The notes under the pieces are model-generated. The model searched no databases. It had not been told where the DNA came from and saw only the letters and a list, made by a program, of their open reading frames with translations. Of a stretch of 10,101 bases of DNA, positions 1 to 5,882 are shown piece by piece; positions within the stretch are counted from its first letter, which is position 1; every line of letters starts with the position of its first letter. The stretch is from an uncultured Prevotella sp. (GTDB lineage Bacteria; Bacteroidota; Bacteroidia; Bacteroidales; Bacteroidaceae), in NCBI GenBank assembly GCA_934230115.1, contig CAKQEI010000076.1, positions 1-10,101 of the forward strand, in the 5' to 3' direction. The translations under genes and the position numbers were made by a program.

Positions 1-2
1 GA

Positions 3-176
3 AAAGAACGTAAAATCAATAGTATTATTGCGATGATTGTACTTTTAGTAATCGCTTCACTCGTTGTACGGTACTTTGTTTTCATTCATCCTTATATGGA
101 CGGCAATGGTCGTACGGCTCGTTTTATAATGAATGTAATGCTTGTAACTGCAGGGTATTGTGAAATGCGTGTGTGA
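3..176 (+). pseudogene. Fic-domain gene remnant (3' end)
   Basis: The frame is open from the window edge to a TGA at 174-176. Codons 87-122 read [12 protein letters not shown], a near-perfect match to the Fic core motif HPFx(D/E)GNGRxxR, with the catalytic His at 87-89. It is followed by [12 protein letters not shown], the usual next helix of Fic AMP-transferases. The frame then ends five residues later, whereas Fic proteins normally run on for many more residues. Upstream (about 24-80) the frame encodes a strongly hydrophobic stretch, [16 protein letters not shown], that looks more like a membrane helix than a Fic helix. I infer either a C-terminally truncated Fic protein or a chimeric remnant made by recombination. 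The 5' part is outside the window, so an intact short Fic protein cannot be excluded. It appears unrelated to the arginine genes downstream. Confidence 0.6.
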
Positions 177-245
177 CAGCTAATTATTGTGTATAATGAA
201 AGTATATAGTCATGCGATAAGGCTATATGTAGAAACTATCGATAT

Positions 246-259
246 GGTATAAATATACA
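246..259 (+). promoter_or_regulatory. Putative ArgR operator 1
   Basis: GGTATAAATATACA differs from each of the other two operator-like sites upstream of argR (the one at 298-311 read on the minus strand) at 2 of 14 positions. It resembles the ARG box of E. coli and B. subtilis (TGAAT-4 nt-ATTCA). Its centre is 52 bp upstream of operator 2. It is also the left arm of a larger inverted repeat (247-263 against 294-310, 16 of 17 paired), so it could instead act as an RNA or DNA stem. Confidence 0.4.
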
Positions 260-297
260 CAAAAACTCCATTGTTAGTATGTTTTTTAGTCTCTTTG

Positions 298-311
298 TGT
301 ATTTTTATACA
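298..311 (+). promoter_or_regulatory. Putative ArgR operator 2
   Basis: TGTATTTTTATACA has perfect 5-bp arms (TGTAT/ATACA) around TTTT, the same geometry as known ARG boxes. It sits just upstream of the -33 element. It is the most symmetrical of the three sites and the best candidate for ArgR binding. Confidence 0.5.
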
Positions 312-317
312 AATTCG

Positions 318-349
318 TTTGGATATTTATTCAGATATTCATAATTTTG
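318..349 (+). promoter_or_regulatory. Bacteroidetes-type promoter of argR
   Basis: TTTG at 318-321 and TAATTTTG at 342-349 match the Bacteroidetes sigma consensus (-33 TTTG, -7 TAnnTTTG). The spacing of 20 bp is the preferred one. Transcription would start near 355-357, about 30 nt before the argR ATG. The box lies between two operator-like palindromes, which suits autoregulation. This is by motif match only. Confidence 0.65.
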
Positions 350-359
350 CATCCGTAAA

Positions 360-373
360 CGAATAAATATACA
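360..373 (+). promoter_or_regulatory. Putative ArgR operator 3
   Basis: CGAATAAATATACA matches 12 of 14 positions of an idealised TGAATAAATATTCA box and 12 of 14 of operator 1. It lies immediately after the predicted transcription start and before the argR start codon, where a bound repressor would block transcription. Its centre is 62 bp from that of operator 2. Confidence 0.45.
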
Positions 374-387
374 TCCATATATAAGTT

Positions 388-873
388 ATGAAGTTAAAAA
401 GCGATAGAATAGAAACATTGAAGATGCTCATTTCGAGCAAGGAACTCGGAAGTCAGGATGAAGTGCTTGCCGCTCTTGCAGAGGAAGGCTATGCTGTGAC
501 ACAAGCTACGCTGAGCCGTGACTTTAAGCAGCTCAAGGTGGCAAAGGCTGCAAGCATGAACGGCAAATACGTATATGTGCTGCCCAACGAGACAATGTAC
601 AAGCGTGTGCCCACACCTCGCATGGCTTCGGAGATGTTGCGCATCCCTGGCTATCGCTCAATCAATTTCTCGGGCAACATGGGAGTAATCCGCACCCGTC
701 CGGGTTATGCAAGTTCCATCGCCTACAATATCGACAATGGTCATATTGACGAGATTATAGGCACTATTGCCGGTGATGACACCATCTTTATCGTGATAAA
801 AGAGGGTGTGAGTCAGGAGCAGGTGATCAAGGGACTCAGCACTATAATCCCGGGAATGGAAGCTGACTTTTAG
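388..873 (+). CDS. argR: Arginine repressor ArgR
   Basis: A 161-residue protein, close to the 150-156 usual for the family. The N-terminal winged helix-turn-helix spans about residues 5-65, with the DNA-contact motif TLSRDFKQL at 41-49. The C-terminal arginine-binding and hexamerisation domain spans about 85-158 and holds GTIAGDDTI at 125-133. The paired Asp130-Asp131 correspond to the residues that bind arginine in E. coli ArgR. In the family, arginine-loaded hexamers repress arginine biosynthesis genes. Being the first gene of the cluster, behind three ARG-box-like sites, suggests it regulates itself and the genes downstream. There is no evident Shine-Dalgarno. The start is set by the first ATG after the promoter and by alignment with the family N-terminus. 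Confidence 0.95.
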   Translation: MKLKSDRIETLKMLISSKELGSQDEVLAALAEEGYAVTQATLSRDFKQLKVAKAASMNGKYVYVLPNETMYKRVPTPRMASEMLRIPGYRSINFSGNMGVIRTRPGYASSIAYNIDNGHIDEIIGTIAGDDTIFIVIKEGVSQEQVIKGLSTIIPGMEADF

Positions 874-900
874 AATGTGGAATGTTGGGTGTTGAATGTT
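874..900 (+). repeat. Heptamer repeat array copy A
   Basis: Directly after the argR stop is a run of units such as AATGTTG and GGTGTTG. Its reverse complement matches 8905-8931, in front of argF', at 26 of 27 positions. Thus copies of one element sit in opposite orientation near both ends of the arg/pro cluster. Confidence 0.7.
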
Positions 901-901
901 G

Positions 902-926
902 AATTGTTGTGGCAAAGCCGACAATT
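902..926 (+). other. Imperfect stem-loop in the argR-GNAT spacer
   Basis: AATTGT (902-907) pairs with ACAATT (921-926), and GGC (911-913) pairs with GCC (917-919) around an AAA loop. There is an asymmetric internal bulge. No T-run follows, so it is more likely an mRNA-processing or stability structure than a terminator. Confidence 0.35.
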
Positions 927-959
927 AAAAACTCATGACTCAAAACTTAAAGCACGATT

Positions 960-1556
960 ATGAATAGAGAAGATATAACAGTGATGGTTGCCGACGCATC
1001 ACACGAGAAATATGTAGACATAATACTCGATACCATTGAAAAGGCGGCAAAGGTGCGTGGCACTGGCATCGCAAAGCGTACACATGAGTATGTGGCAACC
1101 AAGATGAAGGAGGCCAAGGCCGTAATAGCCCTTTATGGCGATGAGTTTGTGGGCTTCAGCTATATTGAGACATGGGGCAACAAACAGTATGTCACCACAT
1201 CGGGTCTTATCGTCGACCCTAAGTTCCGTGGTCTTGGCGTGGCAAAGCGCATCAAGGACCTCACCTTCACTCTTGCCCGTACACGTTGGCCTCATGCCAA
1301 GATATTCTCGCTTACGAGCGGTGCTGCCGTGATGGCTATGAACACACAGTTGGGCTATCATCCCGTGACATTCGCCGACCTTACCGATGATGAGGCTTTC
1401 TGGCGTGGATGCGAGGGATGCATCAATGTGGATGTGCTCAAGCGCACAGGACGTAAGTATTGCATATGTACTGGTATGCTGTATGATCCGGAAGAGCATT
1501 TGCCGGCTAAGCTGCCGGAAGCTGTACTGGAGAGATTAAAGAAATTGGGTAACTAA
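960..1556 (+). CDS. GNAT-family N-acylglutamate synthase (probably N-succinylglutamate synthase)
   Basis: A 198-residue GNAT acyltransferase. The acyl-CoA pyrophosphate-binding motif A is VDPKFRGLGVAKRI (85-98), containing R90-G-L-G-V-A95. Its place between argR and argG suggests that it performs the first step, acylation of glutamate. From memory, the Bacteroides thetaiotaomicron orthologue in the same position (BT3761) was assigned by fitness data as N-succinylglutamate synthase. The ArgF' in this window fits succinyl intermediates. It is much shorter than classical ArgA and lacks the amino-acid-kinase domain. The C-terminal third carries four cysteines (151, 154, 168, 170; CxxC then CxC), unusual for a GNAT. 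The gene ends 20 nt before argG and is probably cotranscribed. The acyl donor is inference. Confidence 0.85.
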   Translation: MNREDITVMVADASHEKYVDIILDTIEKAAKVRGTGIAKRTHEYVATKMKEAKAVIALYGDEFVGFSYIETWGNKQYVTTSGLIVDPKFRGLGVAKRIKDLTFTLARTRWPHAKIFSLTSGAAVMAMNTQLGYHPVTFADLTDDEAFWRGCEGCINVDVLKRTGRKYCICTGMLYDPEEHLPAKLPEAVLERLKKLGN

Positions 1557-1576
1557 TATTTAATAAGAAAAATATT

Positions 1577-2770
1577 ATGAAAAAGGTTGTTGTCGCATTT
1601 TCAGGAGGACTCGACACCTCTTATACAGTTATGAAACTTGCCAAGGAAGGCTATGAGGTGCACGCGGCGTGTGCCAATACTGGCGGTTTCTCTCCCGAGC
1701 AGCTTAAGGCCAATGAGGAGAACGCCTACAAACTTGGCGCAAAGCAGTATGTCACACTCGACGTTACTCAGGAATACTACGAGAAGTCGTTGAAGTATAT
1801 GATTTATGGTAACGTGATGCGTAATAATTGCTATCCAATCTCTGTCTCTTCAGAGCGTATCTTCCAGGCTATTGCTATCGCCCGCTATGCCAACGAAATT
1901 GGTGCCGACGCTATTGCTCACGGCTCTACCGGTGCAGGCAACGACCAGATTCGTTTCGACATGACCTTCCTTGTCATGGCTCCTGGTGTGGAGATTATCA
2001 CGCTCACCCGCGACAAGGCTCTCTCGCGCAAGGAGGAGGTTGACTATCTCAACGAGAATGGATTCTTTGCCGATTTCACCAAGTTGAAGTATTCTTACAA
2101 CGTTGGCATTTGGGGTACAAGTATCTGTGGCGGCGAGATTCTCGACTCTACCCAGGGATTGCCCGAGGAGGCTTATCTTAAGCATGTGACTCGTGAGGAT
2201 GAGTCGGAACTGAAGATAACATTCGAGAAGGGTGAGATAGTGGCTGTCAACGGCGAGAAGTTCGACGACAAGGTGGCTGCCATCCAGAAGATTGAGGAAA
2301 TTGGAGCTGCCTATGGCATTGGTCGCGACTGCAATGTGGGCGACACCATTATCGGTATCAAGGGTCGTGTAGGCTTCGAGGCTGCCGCTCCTAAGCTTAT
2401 CATCGAGGCCCACCGCCTGCTTGAGAAGTACACTCTGAGCAAGTGGCAGCAGTATTGGAAGGACCAGGTGGCCAACTGGTATGGCATGTTCCTCCACGAG
2501 AGCCAGTATCTTGAGCCGGTGATGCCCGATATCGAGGCCATGCTTACTTCATCACAGCGCAATGTCAACGGTACTGCAATCCTCAAGCTCCGTCCTCTTG
2601 GATTCGAGACAGTGGGTGTGGACAGCAAGGACGACCTGCTTAAGTCGAAGCTTGGTGAGTATGGCGAGATGCAGCATGGCTGGACCGCCGAGGAAGCCAA
2701 GGGCTTCATCAAGGTGCTCTCCACTCCGCTCCGTGTATACTATGGCATCCATCCCGATGAGAAACGCTAA
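1577..2770 (+). CDS. argG: Argininosuccinate synthase
   Basis: A 397-residue enzyme, the normal length for the family. It joins citrulline and aspartate with ATP to make argininosuccinate, the penultimate arginine step, in the cytoplasm. The N-type ATP pyrophosphatase P-loop is AFSGGLDTSY (7-16). HGSTGAGNDQIRFD (115-128) forms the conserved substrate and nucleotide region, and YNVGIWGTSICGGEI (174-188) a further conserved segment. It starts 20 nt after the GNAT stop in an A-rich leader without a Shine-Dalgarno, as is usual in Bacteroidetes. A strong hairpin begins directly after its stop codon, so expression of the genes downstream may be partly uncoupled. argH, whose product acts next, is absent from the window. 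Confidence 0.97.
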   Translation: MKKVVVAFSGGLDTSYTVMKLAKEGYEVHAACANTGGFSPEQLKANEENAYKLGAKQYVTLDVTQEYYEKSLKYMIYGNVMRNNCYPISVSSERIFQAIAIARYANEIGADAIAHGSTGAGNDQIRFDMTFLVMAPGVEIITLTRDKALSRKEEVDYLNENGFFADFTKLKYSYNVGIWGTSICGGEILDSTQGLPEEAYLKHVTREDESELKITFEKGEIVAVNGEKFDDKVAAIQKIEEIGAAYGIGRDCNVGDTIIGIKGRVGFEAAAPKLIIEAHRLLEKYTLSKWQQYWKDQVANWYGMFLHESQYLEPVMPDIEAMLTSSQRNVNGTAILKLRPLGFETVGVDSKDDLLKSKLGEYGEMQHGWTAEEAKGFIKVLSTPLRVYYGIHPDEKR

Positions 2771-2814
2771 ATCCGTGTGGCAGATTATGGCGAAAAGTCA
2801 TAATCTGCACGGAT
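2771..2814 (+). terminator. Strong stem-loop directly after argG
   Basis: ATCCGTG (2771-2777) pairs with CACGGAT (2808-2814), and CAGATTATG (2781-2789) pairs with CATAATCTG (2799-2807). This gives 16 perfect pairs with one 3-nt bulge and a 9-nt loop. Only a weak T-run follows (CTTTTCT near 2822). It may be a partial terminator, an attenuating structure or an mRNA 3'-end stabiliser between argG and the genes downstream. Confidence 0.6.
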
Positions 2815-2878
2815 AATGCAACTTTTCTGTCTGTCGTAGCGTCAAATACATATAACAATAATAAAAAACGATACGACT

Positions 2879-3073
2879 ATGAATAAGAAACTTCAGCGTT
2901 CGTCAACCGACTGTATGCTCGGTGGCGTTTGTGGCGGACTTGCCAATTACTTTGATTTTGACCCTACGCTTGTTCGCGTAGCTTACGTTCTGCTATCTGT
3001 CTGCACAGCATTCAGTGGTGTGCTCGCTTATATCCTGCTTATGATAATCATGCCGAAGGAGCAGGAGGCCTAA
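2879..3073 (+). CDS. Small PspC-domain membrane protein
   Basis: A 64-residue protein that is essentially a bare PspC domain. KLQRSSTDCMLGGVCGGLANYF (residues 4-25) is the typical PspC start, with its R/S...GGVCGGLA signature. A hydrophobic segment follows at about 32-58, ending IIMP before a charged tail, which predicts an inner-membrane protein. PspC domains are known from the phage-shock/envelope-stress system, but stand-alone short versions are common in Bacteroidetes and have no settled function. It sits between argG and argC, 108 nt after argG and 52 nt before argC, with the hairpin upstream. No sequence signal ties it to arginine metabolism. It may simply be a passenger, and I see no clear promoter of its own. 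Confidence 0.85.
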   Translation: MNKKLQRSSTDCMLGGVCGGLANYFDFDPTLVRVAYVLLSVCTAFSGVLAYILLMIIMPKEQEA

Positions 3074-3125
3074 CCACAGAAGGGTGTGCAAGGATAGCCG
3101 AGATGAATTAATTATACAATATACG

Positions 3126-4106
3126 ATGAAAATAGGAATCCTCGGCGGAGCCGGCTACACAGCCGGTGAGCTTATCCGCATACTTATCAACCACCCCGAA
3201 GCCGAAATCTCTTTTGTCAACAGCGAGAGCAATGCCGGCAACCTTATTACCGACGTGCATGAAGGTCTTTACGGCGATACCGACTTGATGTTCACTTCCG
3301 AGATGCCTTTCGATGATGTCGACGTTGTGTTCTTCTGTTTCGGTCATGGCAAGAGCGAGGCGTTCTTGAAGGAGCATAAGATTCCGGAGCATGTGAAGAT
3401 AATAGATCTTGCACAGGACTTCCGACTTAAGCGCGATGGTAATGATTATATATATGGTCTGCCTGAAATCAACCGCTCTGAGATAGCCAAGGCGCAGCAT
3501 GTTGCCAATCCTGGTTGTTTTGCCACCTGCATTCAGCTCGGACTATTGCCTGCAGCAAAGCTTGGAATCATCAAGGATGATGTGTCGGTGAATGCTATCA
3601 CCGGTTCTACCGGTGCAGGACAGAAGCCAGGTGCCACTACCCACTTCTCTTGGCGCAACAACAATATGAGCATCTACAAGCCATTCCAGCATCAGCATGT
3701 GCCTGAGATTTGTCAGAGCTTGAATCAAGTGCAGCAGCTTGCTGGCAACGGCGACTTCTCTGCCTCTATCGACTTCATTCCTTACCGTGGCGATTTCGCA
3801 CGTGGCATCTTTGCTACTGAGGTTGTGAAGACCGACGCTCCTATCGAGGAGATTGTAGCAGCCTACAAGGATTTCTACAAAGATGCTCCCTTCACCCATT
3901 ATGTCGACAAACCCATCGACATGAAGCAAGTGGTAAACACCAACAAGTGCTTAATACATTGTGAAAAGTTTGGCAACAAACTCCTCATCACCTCTTGCAT
4001 CGACAACTTGCTGAAGGGTGCCGTGGGACAGGCAGTGCAAAACATGAATATAATGTTTGGAATAGAGGAAGAATGGGGTTTAAGATTCAAACCATCTGGT
4101 TTCTAA
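3126..4106 (+). CDS. argC: N-acyl-gamma-glutamyl-phosphate reductase
   Basis: A 326-residue enzyme that reduces N-acylglutamyl phosphate to the semialdehyde with NADPH. The dinucleotide-binding Rossmann motif GGAGYTAGEL (7-16) is at the N-terminus. NPGCFATC at 128-135 carries the catalytic Cys131. TGSTGAG (159-165) and HQHVPE (189-194) are further family motifs. I chose the ATG at 3126 because the protein then begins MKIGILGGAG, the canonical family start. The in-frame GTG at 3084 would add 14 residues with no family match. With the succinylating GNAT and ArgF' here, the substrate is probably the N-succinyl derivative, although the family is named for N-acetyl. A repeat element carrying another gene separates it from argD. 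Confidence 0.95.
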   Translation: MKIGILGGAGYTAGELIRILINHPEAEISFVNSESNAGNLITDVHEGLYGDTDLMFTSEMPFDDVDVVFFCFGHGKSEAFLKEHKIPEHVKIIDLAQDFRLKRDGNDYIYGLPEINRSEIAKAQHVANPGCFATCIQLGLLPAAKLGIIKDDVSVNAITGSTGAGQKPGATTHFSWRNNNMSIYKPFQHQHVPEICQSLNQVQQLAGNGDFSASIDFIPYRGDFARGIFATEVVKTDAPIEEIVAAYKDFYKDAPFTHYVDKPIDMKQVVNTNKCLIHCEKFGNKLLITSCIDNLLKGAVGQAVQNMNIMFGIEEEWGLRFKPSGF

Positions 4107-4143
4107 GTGAAGAACGAAGAGTGAAGAACGAAGAATCCTATAG
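4107..4143 (+). repeat. Left inverted repeat of the argC-argD element
   Basis: Four heptads alternate GTGAAGA (4107-4113), ACGAAGA (4114-4120), GTGAAGA (4121-4127) and ACGAAGA (4128-4134), followed by ATCCTATAG. It can pair with the far right arm (4691-4727) or, in its heptad part, with 4222-4249 at 26 of 28 positions. Confidence 0.8.
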
Positions 4144-4160
4144 CTTTGCTGTAATGGCTT

Positions 4161-4251
4161 TTCACTCTTCATTCTACCCCCTCGTTCTTCTCTCTTCCCT
4201 CTTTGCTCTTCCCTCTCCCCCTCTTCGTTCTTCACTCTTCACTCTTCACTC
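4161..4251 (+). repeat. Pyrimidine heptad array
   Basis: Ninety-one bases divide exactly into thirteen 7-bp units. Clear TTCACTC-type units at both ends (4161-4174 and 4224-4251) stay in the same register. Those between (TCTCTCT, TCCCTCT, TTGCTCT and the like) are decayed. The strand is almost pure pyrimidine. It lies directly before the four-helix-bundle gene, leaving only CAAATT-like DNA for an initiation region. Confidence 0.75.
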
Positions 4252-4256
4252 AAATT

Positions 4257-4652
4257 ATGGATGAATTTAAATATAAAAGAGAGAAATCTCCTTTGCACAC
4301 TAAAAGTTATGCTTTTGCAAAAAGGATAATCAATATGGTAAGATATATTGATTGTCCTGCAAAAATGTATTCCTTAACAAATCAGATATTTCGTTCAGGA
4401 ACAGCAGTTGGAGCATTAGTGAGGGAGGCAGAATTTGCTCAAAGCCCATCAGATTTTGTCAATAAGCTTCATATAGCCTTGAAAGAATGTAATGAAACTT
4501 TTTATTGGCTAAATCTATTGTATGATACGGGATTCATAAGTGAGTCTCAATTTAAGAGTATGTCTGACGACAACGATGAATTGATCGCTATATTAATCTC
4601 ATCCATAAAAACAGTAAAAAAGAGAAATAAATTAAATCATACGAATGAATGA
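4257..4652 (+). CDS. Four-helix-bundle protein (23S rRNA intervening-sequence protein family)
   Basis: A 131-residue basic protein of the four-helix-bundle/S23 family (IVP; related to the Avd protein of diversity-generating retroelements). The signature runs through residues 46-92: RSGTAVGALVREAEFAQ, then DFVNKLHIALKECNET and FYWLNLL. The fourth helix is about 103-122, and the C-terminus is Lys/Arg-rich, which suits nucleic-acid binding. The ATG at 4257 is preferred. The frame runs upstream to 4203, but those residues are translated heptad repeats. Codon use is clearly more AT-rich than in argC and argD, and the gene is bounded by inverted repeats, so it looks acquired. Cellular function is unknown. 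In 23S rRNA, such genes lie in excised spacer RNA. Confidence 0.85.
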   Translation: MDEFKYKREKSPLHTKSYAFAKRIINMVRYIDCPAKMYSLTNQIFRSGTAVGALVREAEFAQSPSDFVNKLHIALKECNETFYWLNLLYDTGFISESQFKSMSDDNDELIAILISSIKTVKKRNKLNHTNE

Positions 4653-4690
4653 TTGTGAAAATATCATATACTATATGGCAAACTATAGTA

Positions 4691-4727
4691 CTATAGGATT
4701 CTTCACTCTTCGTTCTTCACTCTTCAC
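4691..4727 (+). repeat. Right inverted repeat of the argC-argD element
   Basis: CTATAGGAT followed by heptads TCTTCAC (4700-4706), TCTTCGT (4707-4713), TCTTCAC (4714-4720) and TCTTCAC (4721-4727). It is the inverted partner of 4107-4143. It occupies the place where the argD leader should be. Confidence 0.8.
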
Positions 4728-4735
4728 TTAAAGAT

Positions 4736-5872
4736 ATGAGACTCTTCGACGTTTACCCCTTATTTGATATAAATATCACCAAAGGCTCGGGTTGTCATGT
4801 ATGGGACGACCACGGCACAGAGTATCTTGACCTTTATGGCGGTCATGCCGTCATTTCAATTGGTCATTGTCATCCTCACTATACTGAGATGCTCACGGCA
4901 CAGCTCAATAAGCTTGGCTTCTATAGCAACTCTGTCATCAACACATTGCAACAGCAGTTGGCTGAGCGTCTGGGCAAGGTATGTGGCTACGACGACTATC
5001 AGCTGTTTCTTATCAACTCAGGAGCTGAGGCCAACGAGAATGCGCTTAAACTCGCTTCCTTCCATACAGGCCGCACACGTGTGCTCTCTGCCGAGAAGGC
5101 TTTCCATGGCCGCACTTCATTGGCTGTTGAGGTGACCAACAATCCTAAGATTATCGCACCTATCAACGACTGTGGACACGTGACCTATCTTCCGCTTAAC
5201 GACCTCAATGCCTGGGAGCAGGAACTTGCCAAGGGCGATGTGGCTGCTTGCATCATAGAGTGCATACAGGGTGTTGGTGGCATACGTATGGCTACAGAGG
5301 AGTTTGCCAAGGGACTGCAGGCTGCCTGCAAGAAGTATGGCACGGTACTTATCTGTGATGAGATACAGTGTGGTTATGGTCGCAGCGGAAAGTTCTTCGC
5401 CCATCAGTGGCTTGGCATACGTCCCGACATCATCACCTGTGCCAAGGGCATAGGCAATGGTTTCCCTATGGGAGCTGTGCTTATCTCGCCTGAGTTCAAG
5501 CCAGTATACGGTATGCTCGGAACAACATTCGGTGGCAACCACCTTGCCTGTACAGCCGCTCTCGCTGTGCTCGACGTTATGGAGAACGAGAATCTCATAG
5601 CCAATGCACATGAGGTGGGAGAGTATCTGCTCGCCAAACTCAACGATATGAAGAAAGAGAACAGTCATATTGTTGACGTGCGTGGACGTGGTATGATGAT
5701 AGGTATCGAACTCGATATTCCGCACAAGGACGTGCGCTCACGTCTTATCCACGAGGAGCGTTGTTTCACTGGCTGTGCCTCTACGAACATCCTGCGTCTG
5801 CTTCCGCCATTGTGCTTGACTAAGCAGCAGGCAGATGAGTTTATTGAGAAGTTCAAGAAAGCATTAGGATAA
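4736..5872 (+). CDS. argD: N-acylornithine aminotransferase (probably succinylornithine)
   Basis: A 378-residue class III PLP-dependent aminotransferase that converts N-acylglutamate semialdehyde to N-acylornithine using glutamate. SGAEANENALK (95-105) binds the cofactor phosphate. CDEIQCGYGRSG (207-218) contains the PLP-ring Asp208. CAKGIGNGFPMGA (235-247) contains the Schiff-base Lys237. TTFGGNHLAC (263-272) is the conserved late motif. The length fits ArgD of Bacteroidetes, slightly shorter than the 400 or so residues of E. coli ArgD. The start follows the repeat element by 8 nt, so the repeat may affect its translation. proC follows 10 nt downstream, implying cotranscription. A succinyl substrate is inferred from the rest of the pathway. 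Confidence 0.95.
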   Translation: MRLFDVYPLFDINITKGSGCHVWDDHGTEYLDLYGGHAVISIGHCHPHYTEMLTAQLNKLGFYSNSVINTLQQQLAERLGKVCGYDDYQLFLINSGAEANENALKLASFHTGRTRVLSAEKAFHGRTSLAVEVTNNPKIIAPINDCGHVTYLPLNDLNAWEQELAKGDVAACIIECIQGVGGIRMATEEFAKGLQAACKKYGTVLICDEIQCGYGRSGKFFAHQWLGIRPDIITCAKGIGNGFPMGAVLISPEFKPVYGMLGTTFGGNHLACTAALAVLDVMENENLIANAHEVGEYLLAKLNDMKKENSHIVDVRGRGMMIGIELDIPHKDVRSRLIHEERCFTGCASTNILRLLPPLCLTKQQADEFIEKFKKALG

Positions 5873-5882
5873 ACTTATATTT

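Larger units (their letters stand above)
4107..4727. mobile_element. IVS-like element: inverted heptad repeats around a four-helix-bundle gene
   Basis: The 37-nt left end (4107-4143) begins on the base after the argC stop. The right end (4691-4727) stops 8 nt before the argD ATG. The ends are inverted repeats of each other: the inner 14 bases CTATAGGATTCTTC match perfectly, and 31 of 37 match overall. Both ends consist of 7-bp units, GTGAAGA and ACGAAGA or their complements. Inside lies one AT-rich gene of the 23S rRNA intervening-sequence protein family. Intervening sequences in bacterial 23S rRNA genes have this same plan: terminal complementary arms around such an ORF. No transposase and no target-site duplication are seen, so mobility is inference. 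Confidence 0.55.

Noticed and set aside
177..245. Small hairpin (ATATAG 204-209 with CTATAT 223-228) as a terminator for the Fic remnant
   Set aside because: The stem is only 6 A/T-rich pairs plus wobbles, with no T-run, too weak to call.
1850..2497. A 215-codon open frame on the minus strand
   Set aside because: It is antisense to argG, whose family motifs are intact throughout. There is no initiation signal or known motif.
3084..3125. Upstream GTG start for argC
   Set aside because: The extra 14 residues match nothing in the family, while the ATG at 3126 gives the canonical MKIGILGGAG start.
4161..4251. Repeat array as a possible CRISPR
   Set aside because: The units are contiguous 7-mers with no spacers, no 25-40 bp repeats and no cas genes.
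4203..4256. Upstream start for the four-helix-bundle gene, giving a signal-peptide-like N-terminus
   Set aside because: The added residues (such as LFPLPLFVLHSSLF) are translated pyrimidine heptads. The family N-terminus begins at the ATG at 4257.
4107..4727. Classical insertion sequence or retroelement (DGR) between argC and argD
   Set aside because: There is no transposase, reverse transcriptase, template repeat or target-site duplication. The single ORF fits the IVP branch better than a DGR accessory role.
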